Shown: positions 1 through 11,057 of the stretch, piece by piece | Position numbering within the stretch: position 1 is the stretch's first letter | Layout: the number at the start of each line of letters is the position of its first letter | Assembly: GCA_036925085.1 (NCBI GenBank) | Contig: JAUPFP010000002.1 | Coordinates: forward strand, 331,001-395,000 | DNA: 64,000 nt | Source: Brachycybe producta | Taxonomy: Eukaryota; Arthropoda; Diplopoda; Playtdesmida; Andrognathidae | Direction: 5' to 3' | Notes under the pieces: model-generated | What the model was told of the DNA's origin: nothing | The model's database searches: none | What the model saw: only the letters and a program-made list of their open reading frames with translations | Made by a program: the position numbers and the translations under genes

Positions 1-960
1 GATGTCCCGACGACGGTGACAGGCGTCCGCAGTTTTCTCGGACTTGCCGGTTACTATTGGAGGTTCATCAAGGACATCGCCAAGGTGGCAAGGCCTTTGC
101 ATGATCTGACAAAGAAGGATGCGTCCTTCGAGTGGTCGGATCAGTGCAAACAAGCGTTTGCTCGGTTAAAGGCATTTTTAACCGAAGCGCCGGTGCTCAC
201 CATGTATGACCCTCGTGGTGAGATAATGATACACACTGATGCTAGTGGGTACGGTTTGGGAGTCGTAGTCTACTAGAAGTTGCCGGAGGACAGTATCCCC
301 CGGGTTCATGAAAGGAGCGGAAACACGGTATTCGGTCACTGAGCAGAAGTGCTTGGCGGTCATGTTTGCCGTTGGTAAGTTCCGTCCTTAACTCTTTAAC
401 CAGGAGTTCGTGATCGTGACTGATCACCATGCTCTTTGCTATCTGCAGACAGCCAAGAACCTGCAAGGCAGGTTGGGGCATTGGTGGATGCAGCTTCAAG
501 AGTACCGGTTTAAGGTTCAGTATAGGAAGGGGACACTGCACGTGTATGCCGACGCTTTGAGTCGGTATTCTGTTCGTGAAGTGGCGGACCTTTCCTTGCC
601 TGAATACGTTGAAGCTGACGTAGGTGAGGTGATTTACCAAATCCGTTTCGAGGTGGATTGGGTCAAGGAGCAAGAAGCCGATGGCTGGTGCTTCAAGGTG
701 AAGTAAGTGAAATCTTCCGTGACCCCAACTCGAACCTCAGGTTCAAGTTTGTGTTGGCAGACGACTTGTTGTTTGCCATCAGGTTCATCCAGGATCGGTT
801 GAGAACTGTGCTGGTAGTTTCGAAGTCGAAGTAAGGAAGCTACAAAATATTCCCGAAGCTGGTCACTTCGGGATGTTTAAGACATACCAGAGACTGCGCT
901 CACGCTTCTACTGGGTTGGTATGAAGCAGGACATGCCCGAATATGTTAAGTTATGTTTGG
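1..960 (+). pseudogene. Gypsy family A copy 1: pol remnant (RT thumb, RNase H, integrase zinc region)
   Basis: Decayed 3' half of a Ty3/gypsy pol, entering from beyond the left edge. The first 276 bases read as RT thumb (SFLGLAGYY, LHDLTKKDASFEWS) into the RNase H start (IHTDASGYGLG). A TAG then stops the frame near 274, and a small deletion removes the next RNase H strand. The frame resumes at 410 with VTDHHALCYLQ and HVYADALSR (HVDADALSR in other copies). From about 840 to 950 the HHCC zinc region of integrase is visible (EAGHFGMFKTYQRLRS). It then joins non-pol DNA at the word TGTTTGG (954-960). The same protein is present nearly intact at 33054-36353 on the other strand. It cannot give a working polymerase. 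Family assignment is firm; the stop and frameshifts are read directly. Confidence 0.9.
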
Positions 961-2066
961 GGCCCACCACGGTTTTGGTAGAAACCCAGGGTGGCCCATC
1001 ACCAGGTGTCCGGTCAAAGGTCTGACAAAAGTGGTCCAAGGACGGAGAAATCCGTCCGTAAAAGCCTCCAATAAAGCTTCCATTACTGTCAATGTAAGAG
1101 AATTGACGGTAAATGTCTCTCCCGCCATTTCCAGTCTTGGTGCAGGAGAATTCACCGTGTGTCTGCCCCTAAAAAGGCAGACGACGGTAAAATCTCCATG
1201 GTGACCATGCATGAGGCGGCTGATTGTGTTTTAGCAGCTACTGCATGGCCATTAGCCGCTAAGATGGTGAATTTGGTGGCTGGGCGCCATTTTGTTTATA
1301 ATAAAAATAAACAAAGCACGCCGGCCACACGTTGTCTTATTAAGACGCAAATTCACCGTCATAGAAGCTGTCCAAGCCGGGAAAAAGAGGACATCGAAAG
1401 AAAAGTAAGTCCCTCTAAGGGGATTTCCTTCACCTGCATGTTGGCAGTTCTCTTTTATGTGTTAACGTTGTGTTTTACGGTCAATGACCGTATTCACACA
1501 TGGTGGAAGTGGTTTTGCCGCCATGAGTGTCATCATGGTGGCCATACCACTTCGGAAAGCACTTTTCCGGCGGGTTGAGCCCGTCCAAGCGCCGTTTCGC
1601 TTGGGAAGTCCCAAGTTCGACGGTGTTTGGATGGTAGAATCCCACCAGAGTGGTTCTCACCGTACGAAGGCGGTAAAACACGGTTTTGACAGTGAATTGC
1701 AAACTTTGGACGGTGATAACAGCATTTTGCACAGTAAAAGTCATTGCAAAGCCCTTTTCGACGGTTGGAACTTGGGGAGAGGGTGTTTTCACCGTCCGAA
1801 AGCAGTTAACCATGGTCTTTACTGTGGTTTACCGAGTTTGGACGGTGCAAACCGCGATTCGCACAATGAAAATTCGTGGAATACCCTTTCCGACGTTTCC
1901 GGAAGGGTGAAACGTGGTTTTCACCGCACGAAGATAGTAAAACACGGTTTTGACCGTGAATTACTGACTTTGGACTTTGAAAACAGAAATTCGCACAGTG
2001 AAAGCCCATGGGGTTTCCCTTTCTGCGGTAAAACATGTTTTTGACTGTTTGTTCCCTCTTCAATAG
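961..2066 (+). other. Gypsy family A copy 1: ACGGT-rich spacer between pol and ORF3
   Basis: No convincing protein. The stretch aligns throughout with 49529-50639 of the other ORF3-bearing copy and is unusually rich in the words ACGGT and ACCGT, as is the leader upstream of gag. It ends in a pyrimidine-rich run followed by CAATAG|GTCC at 2061-2070, the counterpart of the splice-acceptor-like site at 50615-50640. Confidence 0.6.
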
Positions 2067-4749
2067 GTCCACCACGAAGAAAAAAAAGGAGGAAGACGAC
2101 GGGAGTGGCCAACGGTCCTCCTCCCTCAGCCTGCTGCATCCTGGGGATGCAAGGCTGTTGGAGTTGGGGTCGGAGGGCTCCCCAACATAGAGTGGGCTGG
2201 AAACGGCTGATGCTACCATGGAATCTGTTGATTCCCTGGCAGCAGAGGCCGTGGAAGGTCTGGGGTCTGCCCAGTTTACTCCGACCGGTGTCGGAGCCTT
2301 CTCAGGCAGATACCTGCAGTCCCCCACCAGTGAAATGGCTGCTACCACCGTTCAGTCGGTGGCGGCGGTAGTTTCTCTGGTTGGAGAGGCTGCGGCAGCA
2401 GGTTCGGGTGGAGGGAAAGCGGCTACCGGTGTGGTAACCGCTAGTACATCGGAACCCAGGTCTCCGGCTGTTCGAGACCTCCTAGATTGGTCTAGGGTGG
2501 TGGAGGACAGTGAGGACGTCTCCTTGGGAGCGTTCTTAGTCATAGACACAGAGATGGAGGTCAAACCCACCGTTGATTTGGTGGTTGACGCCTCAAAGCA
2601 GTGGCGGAGTCACAACTCCTCTTCACAGGGCTCTGACGGGAGTAGTTCGACCTCTGGGGGCAAACCATCGAGTACCGGATCCCACGAAGTTCTCCCCGCC
2701 AATCCAATGTTTTTGGAGGCCGTGGCTGAGTCCCTGGCCGAAGAAGAAGGCCGCTTGGATCAGTTGGATGAAGGACCGTCAATTCTTCATCGGGGAGATT
2801 CCCACCATGCAGGTGAGGAAGGACGGCACAAAGAAGTGCAAGAAGAAGTCCGGAACTGCACGGATCACTCCTCGGGTCGAGGCTCTTGCATAGAGAGAAG
2901 CCAGGCTGAAGGTCCAGGAGGAGGCGTTGAAGAAGTTCACGCCTGCTCTAGGACTTAGAGCCGAGACTCTCGTCCGCCCTGACGGTTGTCCAGGGGCTGC
3001 TTGGCTGGAGAAGCTGGCTGCTGTGTCAGATCTGCCTGAAGCAGTAGCCGGATGCTCCAGCTGGCAGTCCGCCAACCCGAAGAGAGACCGGCGAGCGGAG
3101 AAGAAGGCTGCTCAGCCTCCAGTACCCGCTCCCGGTAAAACGGGTAAATCTGTAAGTGGTGGTGGTGGCAAGAAACAAAAGAGGTCCAGCCCTCACTTCC
3201 CACCAGTTGCCGAAAGCTCAAGAGGCAAGAAGGCCAGGTCCTCAGGTCAAGGAAAGGCCTCCGAACCTCGGAAGCCGGCGAGCTTAGAAGACATGCTCAA
3301 ATGCAAGTGAGCAGCAGGAGTTTGAGTGCCGAGCTGCGGAGTTCCCTCCTCGCTGGCCAGTAGCGAATTGCCCAGAGAGAGGTGATGCAGGCTTCCAGTG
3401 CACCAGCCCATGGTGCGGAAGCCAAAGCTACTGGTGACAAGATTCAGCCGACTCTTGCACCGAAGGTGAAGCCTCTCCTTCAAGATGGTCGAGGAAGATT
3501 TGTCTCTGCACAATCATCCTGTCACTTCGGCTAAGGGTGCTTCTCCGAAGAAGAGTACGGCTCCGGCCGAGAAACCTTCGAAGAAGAAGTCCGAGAGGGC
3601 GAAGGGGGCTAACCACCCGCCTATGCCTGACCAGCCCAGTAAGTCATCGGGGTCAGTTAAGTCAGACACGATGCATGGTCAACCTTCCTCTCACAGGAAG
3701 AAAAAGAAAAAAGACCGTGAAAAGTCCAGACGTGAGAGGAAGGGGAGTCCAACACCCTCCAGTAGTAGGCGCCAGGAAGCTGAAACTGGAGGCATTGTGG
3801 CAGAGAAAAAGGAGTAATGGCGTGTTCAGGCAGGCATGCCGGCCGGGAGTCAGCCGGTCCATACCCGTCCCGTTGAGGCAGCGCGAATGGATGGCAGGTC
3901 GATGAGCGATGTTTTGGTCGGCACGCCTCCATCCTCCCCATAGGTGGATGCGGATGCGGTGGGAACCCTACACCGTGTGACTTTGCCCTCACCTAGCGGC
4001 AAAGGAACCTCGGTGGTAGGAGTCAGTGTTCCCCCAACAAGTGACCCTGTGACCCCTATTGGGGTACACCCTTCTTTCCGGTCCATAGTGGTGGGGTATT
4101 TGATACCCTAGGACCAGAAACATTGACCTCTCCTAGGCCTGAGGCCGAGGGACGGCGTATTGGCGCATTGCCCCTGTATTCAGATGCAGAGGTTTATCTG
4201 AATAACCGACTGGGTTTTTGGCAGGACCAACCAGGAATAAAGGGTTGCCAATACCACAGCTACTACCGTCTGAATGAGCCACTTCCAGAGCCGTGGGTAG
4301 CAAGGCTACTGCCGTACAACATGCGCCATGTGGTGGCGTTTGGTTGTGGAGGTTTTCCGGTCATAATGGTCGTGAACCCAGTCCAGCAATGCCGGGATAG
4401 TTCGTCTAGCCTGGCGTGCAGCCCCATTCATCCAACATTTGCTGGGATGTGGCCTAGGAGGTATGGCAGGTCAGTTTATTACTGAACCATTACCAGGGTG
4501 TGAAACCGAGCCCGCGGTTGCCCTGGTAGACTCCTAACAAGTCGGACGCTTCACACTCGTCGGCAACTCCAGGATATTTTTTTCGAATAATTTCGAGCCC
4601 TGGAGGAAAGCCGTCTTAGGGGGATGGTCTTTGATCCTGGTTTTGGGTGGCGTAACACCCAGATGTGCCTGTGGTGGGCACGTTGGTGGGCTGTGGAGTG
4701 GATGGGCTCCACTTTCGCGACACCGCCAGGGAAGCCATCCGGTACCTAA
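2067..4749 (+). pseudogene. Gypsy family A copy 1: ORF3 (unknown protein in env position), decayed
   Basis: Copy 1 of the third reading frame of family A, between pol and the 3' LTR. The frame can be followed in pieces: 2218-2958 (acidic, Ser/Ala/Gly-rich), 2927-3310 (Lys/Pro-rich), 3485-3817 (basic, KKKKKDREKSRRERKGSPTP) and 4123-4749 (C-terminal domain with YLNNRLGFWQDQPG and VVAFGCGGFPV). Unlike the second copy it has an ATG in good context at 2218 (ACCATGG; GTG in the other copy). Frameshifts and short deletions separate the pieces, and the stop is TAA at 4747-4749. I see no signal peptide, membrane helix or protease site, so it is not an obvious envelope gene. No function is recognised. 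Confidence 0.7.
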
Positions 4750-4827
4750 GAAGGTCAGGTTCAAGGGAGCAATTGTGGCTGTCTCGACTGACCTGTTCCC
4801 GAGATGGAACAGTTAAGTTGAGAGGAT

Positions 4828-5658
4828 TGTGGCAACCTGGTCTGCTCATTTTCAAATTTTTGAATGAGCAGACGAATTTCCTATGGTGGTCTGCCTGACA
4901 GCTACAGTGAATGAGCAGACAAATTCCCTATGGTAGTCTGCTTGACATTTACAGTAGGCTGTTGGGACGGACGCCATTTTGGTGCCAGCAGAACTCTCAC
5001 CATGAAGTCTATGTGTGAGAGGTCAGATGTGACCTCTGTCCCCTCCAGGTGGAGTTGCCTGGAGGTTTCTTGTGGCATGGTCAGCCACAGGATCTGGGCA
5101 GTTGGTTGTGGGCAGCTGGACTGACAACATCGAGGGTGGAGGTCGGGGAGACCTCCACAGTAACCTTTGTTCATCTTTCTTTTGTGCCTTTTGGCCTGTT
5201 GGCCTCTATTTATATTAAGTGCTTTTCGGCTGGTCAAACGGACCAACCTTTATGTAAATATTATTACTGCCATCATTATCGTTTTGTCATAAGTGTATAT
5301 TTAACACTTTTATTCATCTACACTTGTGTCGTGTTTTTTTCCTTTAGGATTTACCGCGGGAGGGTGTTTTTCCGGTCTGGGGGAAAACACCACCATCCAC
5401 TTCCGTCTTGTATCGGCCGGTAATCGTGTTGGCTTGTGGTGAAACAGGGGTTTCACCGCGATATTCTCGGCGAGGCGGCGTTTTTCGTCTTGTTTCACCG
5501 TCGGGGAAGCTCCGCATCGCCACATCCCGAGGTTCACCGTGCAGAGGCGGCTACGGGTGCGGTCCCATCCCCGTCGTCAGAGCTTGGTCACCGGTAAGTG
5601 AGTCCGTTTTTACGTTTTTATTTACCGTGCATTGTAACGGTCCGGGCGGGACGTTACA
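4828..5658 (+). mobile_element. Gypsy family A copy 1: 3' LTR (subfamily A2)
   Basis: 831-bp LTR starting TGTGGCAACC and ending GGGACGTTACA. Other copies of the family are 794-799 bp; the extra length is a 47-bp tandem duplication in U3 (4862-4955). A purine-rich run (AAGTTGAGAGGA) ends just before it, as expected for a polypurine tract. A GTAAGT donor-like site is at 5594-5599. The U5 sequence (GGGGAAGCTCCGC type) groups it with the solo LTR at 29196 and the 3' LTR at 53650. The partner 5' LTR lies outside the window, so the target-site duplication cannot be tested. Confidence 0.93.
4862..4955 (+). repeat. 47-bp tandem duplication inside LTR U3
   Basis: Units 4862-4908 and 4909-4955 both run from GAATGAGCAGAC to the word ACAGT and differ at several sites. 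Other family A LTRs have one unit. It doubles part of U3, where enhancer sites would lie. Confidence 0.9.
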
Positions 5659-5977
5659 TAAGTGCGGTTATATTTTTAAAAACTATTTCAAAATTGCGAA
5701 TGTCTATCTCTTATATTGAGTACACACGCTCATAATGGAAAAAAACATCCATTAAAATGCTCGCAAAAATACGTAAATACTTATTTTAAATAGCCGAAAA
5801 AAATCACCACTTGCACAATGTGCTGGCTTCACTGTGGATTAATTGTGGCTTTGAAAATTGTTTTATGTATTACATAATGATCATTTTAATGCATGTTTTT
5901 GCTTATGATCGCGCGTACTCAATATGAGTTAGAAATTCACTATTTTGAAATAGTTTTTAAAAATATAACTGCACTTA
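5659..5977. mobile_element. MITE-like element with about 60-bp terminal inverted repeats
   Basis: The first about 65 bases (starting TAAGTGCGGTTATATT) are matched in inverted orientation by the last about 65 (ending AATATAACTGCACTTA), with a few mismatches. The interior is AT-rich and non-coding. It starts exactly where the upstream LTR ends, so either the gypsy element landed at its tip or the left flank was lost. No clear target-site duplication. Confidence 0.7.
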
Positions 5978-6107
5978 CCAATTTTTTGTCATTATATCAC
6001 TCGATCTGCAATTGTGTATTTTAAAAATTACCATTTTTTTCTTTTAACATTGGGTCTATGGGTTCAATAGAAAAACGATGCTAGTGCTCTTTGCGGAGAT
6101 TTTTCGA

Positions 6108-6235
6108 AGTAATTTTGTGATGTAGCTTCTTAAATTGATAGTGTAAGATACTACCAGATATGACCAATACGACCTGTGCCCCGCGAGGGGGCGCCCCGAT
6201 GCCACGCATCCTTTGCTTATCGTGTTGAGCTGGCA
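6108..6235 (-). repeat. Dispersed repeat with GC-rich hairpin (copy 1)
   Basis: On the minus strand it reads AAGCAAAGGATGCG, then a GC-rich stem (CGCCCCCTCGCGGGGC), then a tail through TTAAGAAGCTACATCACA. The same order of blocks recurs on the plus strand at 41494-41601. The GC-rich stem stands out in an AT-rich background. Class unknown. Confidence 0.55.
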
Positions 6236-6344
6236 CTGGCAATTTGAACCCCAAAAAGCAAATTGAGGATATCAGACAATTAATTGTTTTAAAACTCTAT
6301 GAAATTTCAGAAGAATTGAAATTGGTTTACAAAATGTACCCATT

Positions 6345-6547
6345 AAAAGTGAATGGATGGTCTTTAGCATTGGTCAAACAAATTAGCATAATCTTAATTT
6401 GTGCAAAATATTACAATGAAAAGATAGTCACAACTTTCTAGAAAAGAATGAAAATTGACTTTGTCACCGGATATTAGTCATTGACGTTTTTCAGTTTGTA
6501 TTATGCTAATTTGCTTGAACCATGTTAGAGACCATTGACCATTAAAA
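6345..6547. repeat. Imperfect inverted repeat, about 50-bp arms
   Basis: The block around 6345-6395 (containing CAAATTAGCATAAT) recurs inverted around 6495-6547 (containing ATTATGCTAATTTG). A small open frame (6244-6441) overlaps the left arm; I do not recognise it and treat it as chance. Probably a decayed foldback element. Confidence 0.5.
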
Positions 6548-7754
6548 TGTTGTTTGGGGTTTGTAGAGCCAATTGAGTAACTTTGAAAATGCAACATTAA
6601 CCGTGTCCAGTGGCGTAGCTAGGCTTAATTGCCTTTCAAGTTACACCTGCTGCATGTTTACGTCGCACTTTTGGTGACAAGCCGTGGTCATAAGTGGGCG
6701 CACTTTGGTCAGAACTGAGCGGCACCTGTTTTGGTAAGGAGTTACTCTCGTCGTAGTTACGGAGTTACTTTACCCTTTTTGGGTCAAGTCGGATGAGACA
6801 TCGTTGTCGACAAATGTTAGGCTTAAAGCCTATTGCCTTAGTCCCATGTGTGTTTTACAGTTAACACAGACGTAGAGCCCACTTTTGGGATAAGTTGGAT
6901 AAGACATCGTTGTCAACGAATGTTAGGCCTAAAAGCAATCGACTTAGTCCCGTGTGGGGTTTTTACGTTTTTCATGAAACATAGAGCCCACTTTTGGCCC
7001 AAACTCTCATGTGTAGTTATACACTAACACCACGAGAGGAGCCACCACCGTGCTTTGAGTGCACTAATGCCACTTGCACTTGCAGCCATTTTTTTTCAAA
7101 ATAAGCGGCAATTCAAACAGGGATAACTTAATAAAATCTTCACACAGATGATTTTTTTAACTAAGGACCCCGTGAAGATTAAATCTTTGAATAAGGGGCC
7201 TTACGGCCTTACGGTCTTCGATTAAATGTCGAAGTAGTATTCGGCCAAAAAGTGCATACATTTTTCGGTTTTTTATGCCTCTTTTCGGTGCACGCTCATG
7301 CAACAACTTTGCATGAGTAAAGAAAATTGTAATCATTACATTGGGACCGATTGTTCGAGCCAATCGCTGTTTCCATGTAAGATTCTTTGAATTTGAACAT
7401 ACAAGTTTTTGGGCTTTTATGTCATCTTTTGATGCATGCTCTTCCAAAGTGTGACTTATGGAAACCGAGCAGCTTACGGCAGAATCAATGGTTGGGGCCA
7501 ATCGATCTTTCTGTGTAAGCAAAAAAAGAAAGATCAGTACCATCATCTGAGGAACCATGGGCCTTTTTTGAGCTCTTTGGTGGCCTCATTCTTTCTTTCC
7601 AACATAAGGTCGTTTGCTTTCTGTGCTGTCTGTGAATAATAATAGATTCATTTGGGCATTCAGCAGTCAATGCTGAACATACTGAATCACTTCTAAAATG
7701 TGTGTTGCTTTTGTCGTTTCAGTAACCCACTCATAATACGAAGTGCATATTAAA
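6548..7754. other. Non-coding repeats, including two local duplications
   Basis: No supported gene. CAGTGGCGTAGCTAGG at about 6610 resembles the tips of hAT-type DNA transposons, but no partner end is found. A roughly 106-bp unit (containing GACATCGTTGTC and TAGAGCCCACTTTTGG) is duplicated in tandem at about 6781-6886 and 6887-7000. A weaker duplication of about 145 bp spans about 7250-7510 (shared GAGCCAATCG / GGCCAATCG ends). Confidence 0.5.
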
Positions 7755-9799
7755 ATGGGTAAACACAACAAGTCAAGGAAGGTGACTATATCAAATAATG
7801 TCGATGATCCATATAATTCTGGCAAAGCAAACGGTAAAGCTGTGGCAACCTGGTTTGCTCAATCAAAATTTTTGATTGAGCAGACGAACTCCCTATGGTG
7901 GTCTGCCTGACAGCTTGCAGTAGGCTGTTGGGTCGGATGCCATGTTTGTACCAGCAGACCTTTCACCATCGGAGTCAATGGGTGAGAGGTCAGAAGTGAC
8001 CACTGTCCCCTCCAGGTGGAGTTGCATGGAGGTATAAATGGCCTAGTCAGCCATTTGTTCTGGGCAGTGTGTTGTAGGCTCTTAGCTGGTGACCATCTTC
8101 ATACTGGAGGCCAGGGTGGCCTCCATTGTTTCTTTGTTTTGTTTGGTTTTGGTTTTACTTTGTTTTCCATGGGGGCTTGGCTGGTGGATTGCACCAGCCA
8201 AGTTGTGTGGATAATTAACCACTGCTTTACCGTGGGGTGGAGGAATCTGTGGGGATTTCCACTCTCTATATCTGGCTTGTTTTGGCCGGTGCTCTTCCTG
8301 AAATAAACCCTAAGGTTCTTGAAATAGAAGGTCATGTTTTGCCTCGTGATCTGAAGCAAAGTCAAAAATGTTCGCTATGCAGTTAGAAAGGCAAGACAAA
8401 TAAGTGGTGATGTGTTTTATAATTTATACCATCTTGCAAAAGGAGAATTGTCAGAGTTTATCCTGAAAATTGTCACTTTTCTGGAGTTGATTGTTGCATG
8501 CAGTCACAAAGAAGCGATAACACTCGCTGATCATTTACTGGCTTGTAGTTTCATGAATCCTGACTTGGAGGAACTGCTGTCATATGATACGACTTTTAAT
8601 TTGTGTGAAGTACAATACAAATTTAACGATGAGAAATACAGAGGTGAAAGGTGACAATATTTTTTTTCTGTTCTTCTTTTTACACACAAATAAGTTTTAA
8701 AAAACACACAGGTTCATTTTCTGGGAAATTATTTGTGACTTGCTTAATTTAAACAAGCATGGATGAGATGTCCCTCTAGCTACAAATAGAGAGCAAGGAA
8801 TTGTAAAAGCTATATTAGAAACTGTGCCCTATTCAAAAACAAATCTTGTGTTTTGTCAAAATCATATTTTTGCAAGACATTAAGTTTTGATTAAAAAAAA
8901 GAAAGGACAAGCTGGTGATGTTTCTGGCTAAACAAATCATGTTAGAGGCCGTTTATTGTGTGAAAACACAAATGCATTTGAAGAGATGTATGATCTTTTT
9001 GAACTCAAATGGTCAAAATGTTTTGTAGATTATGCTAATGTTCATCTTAAAGATGAATTAAAAAAAACCATGGCATTGCAGCCATTACAAAACAGAAAAA
9101 ACTGGCATGTAAAAGAACAACTTCAAAAGGAGTCCCTGCAATTGCAACTCCCAGGTGTAACACTATGCAATTGATGAAATTGTTTCAGAAGTAAAAAAAA
9201 CATGGTAAATCCAGATGTAGTGGAAAAGAAAAAAAAATATGTGAAATGTTGCAACCATTCATTGCTCGAATGTGCATTGATCAAGGGAGAGTATTCTTGA
9301 ATCCTGCAAATCAAGTGTATGTTGTTGGAAGTTCTTTTTGAGACAGTATTGTCACAGTGAACCTAAGAGCCAAGCAGCTTTGTCTAGTTCATAAAAGTTC
9401 ATGCTTTCATGTACTAGCTGTGTAGGCTTATAATGGTTCGAAATTACCCTCTACCACTGCCAAATACCACCTCACAGAACTAATGAAAACAACCCCAAAA
9501 TCTGGAAAGAAAAAGCCACGAATTATTCACTATGACTACAAAATATTTGAGGCAAATGATTCTATTCTGGCAAGGCAGATTAGAAGTTCAACACCAAAAC
9601 ATGGAATACCTTTGGCTGAACTCACTAAGGAATTTGGGAAAAGAAAAGGATCTTCAACAGAATTTATAGATGATATAGATGTAGATGACAAACAGCTTTC
9701 TGCAATTTCTATGCAAGCAGTTGAACGAATTTCAGAAGAAATTTTTGAGCTGCCAACAAAAGCAACAATCTGTGCAATGTTTAAATTCTACCTCCTGTA
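7755..9799 (+). pseudogene. DNA transposon protein remnant (MULE- or KDZ/Zisupton-like), SWIM-type motif
   Basis: Pieces of one decayed coding region separated by stops and by an LTR insertion. The start is MGKHNKSRK at 7755. The frame is cut at 7841 by a gypsy LTR fragment and resumes near 8304. Further pieces lie at 8412-8654, 8943-9175 and 9245-9440. The last reads YVVGSS, then a conserved-looking strand and LCLVHKSSCFHVLAV. That fits the SWIM zinc-finger pattern (CxC...CxH) with one cysteine missing. The piece at 9483-9799 is Lys-rich. SWIM plus a downstream C48 peptidase is known from some MULE and KDZ/Zisupton transposons. No DDE core was recognised, so the superfamily is inferred. Confidence 0.5.
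7841..8303 (+). mobile_element. Gypsy family A LTR fragment, 3'-truncated and divergent
   Basis: Begins with the LTR start TGTGGCAACC and follows the family A LTR through U3 (TGGTGGTCTGCCTGACAG, CTCCAGGTGGAGTTGC) and the downstream GCTTGTTTTGGCCGGT motif. It has internal deletions and stops without the LTR end. It interrupts the transposon frame, which continues on the far side. Divergence from the other LTRs suggests an old insertion or another subfamily. Confidence 0.8.
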
Positions 9800-9859
9800 A
9801 ACACTAATCCCACTCTTGCAAAAGGATGAGAAATTGAAAATGGTGTCATTGCAGATTGC

Positions 9860-10357
9860 ATGAAAGTTGCAGTAAGCATGCACAGTATTAAAGAAAGAGT
9901 AGTGGTAGTTATTGATAGTTGTATTCTGTCAATAATTAACAAATACTATCACACATTAGTTGAGGAAATAATAAATACCCAGGCTCTAAACAGGGATTTA
10001 ATAGCTGTTTTTCTACCAATAATGAGTCAAGGTATTCATTGGACATTAGGAATAATCTATTTTGAATCAAAAACATTTGTAATACTTGATTCATACAGCC
10101 TCTTAGGTGCCGAAAAACAAAAAATTTGCTTTGCAAGTGCAAACTTGCAAGATTTAGTGAGAAATTGGACTTCTATTATCAGCAATGATTGCCCACAGCA
10201 ATGTAACACATTTCATTGTGGGATGTTTACTGCCATAAACTTCCTTTCGATACTGCAAAAAATAATACATAGTGAAACTGAAACCTTCCCAACCTTTTCC
10301 CCTCTCCAATTTAATATCATGGGGTTCTTGGATGAGAAGTGTGCAACAGATAGTTGA
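9860..10357 (+). pseudogene. C48 (Ulp1-like) cysteine peptidase domain of a DNA transposon
   Basis: A 165-codon open frame. LIAVFLPIMSQGIHWTLGII holds the catalytic His of Ulp1-fold peptidases, VILDSYSLLG the Asp, and CPQQCNTFHCGMFTAINFL the Gln and catalytic Cys. Order and spacing (H, about 20 residues, D, about 50 residues, Q and C) fit family C48. It lies at the 3' end of the decayed transposon that starts at 7755. The last about 25 codons (FSPLQFNIMGFLDEK) come from repeat R1, which replaced the native C-terminus. Domain identity is fairly firm; the element is probably dead, with stops upstream. Confidence 0.7.
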
Positions 10358-10490
10358 CCTTGAGAAAAAAACGGTTCATTTATTCATTTAAATTTAAATT
10401 TATATAAATTCTGACGTGCTTCACAGTTTTTGTCTTTGTTTGTACAGCGTTAGATCAGACAGATGGGACTTAATATATAGATATAATAAA
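10285..10490 (+). repeat. Repeat R1, 5'-truncated copy
   Basis: Matches 26655-26845 (CCTCTCCAATTTAATAT, TATGGGGTTCTTGGA, TAGTTGACCTTG) and ends in a TATA-rich tail. The 5' hairpin of full R1 copies is absent. The R1 sequence reads into the peptidase frame and supplies its stop codon. Confidence 0.75.
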
Positions 10491-10556
10491 TGCATTCAAT
10501 GCAGTTTTAATCTAATGTTGTGGCACATTCTTTTCATTTCAAATAATATGCCAGTA

Positions 10557-11057
10557 TTTTTATTGATGCCATAAAAATGTTTCCTTTTGCTACTATTTTC
10601 TATTTTCTTTCTAAATAACAGGGCTTTTTTGAATGTTATGGAATACCAAAACAGACAAAAAATGCACACATTCTATTCATGCCAAACTGTATGCTGATGG
10701 CTCAGTGCCATAGTTGCAGGCTAATGAAGTGAATGGGTTTTCTGATGTAATTTTTATGGATACCATAAAAATGTTTCTCTTTGATACAGTATGTTTTGTT
10801 TCAGTTTTCTTGTAAGATTTTATCTGAATAACAGGGCTTTTTTCATGTTATGGAATATCAGAACTTCAGGTAAATTGCACATTTTCTTCATGCAAATTAG
10901 TATGCTGATGGCTCCATGCCATAATTGCAGGCTAATGAAGTGAATGGGTTTTCTGATGTAATTTTTGTGGACACCATAAACATGTTTCTCTTGTTACAGT
11001 ATTTTTATAGATTACCAAAAATCCACATTTTATTTATGCCAAATGGTATGTTGATTG
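10557..11057. repeat. Tandem array, about 2.5 units of about 200 bp
   Basis: Units start at about 10557, 10751 and 10962. Each begins TTTTT(A/G)T..GA..CCATAAA and includes AACAGGGCTTTTTT and GGCTAATGAAGTGAATGG; the third is truncated. Diverged, non-coding. Confidence 0.8.

Noticed and set aside
6244-6441. Small open frame of 65 codons
   Set aside because: It overlaps an arm of an inverted repeat and has no recognisable motif.
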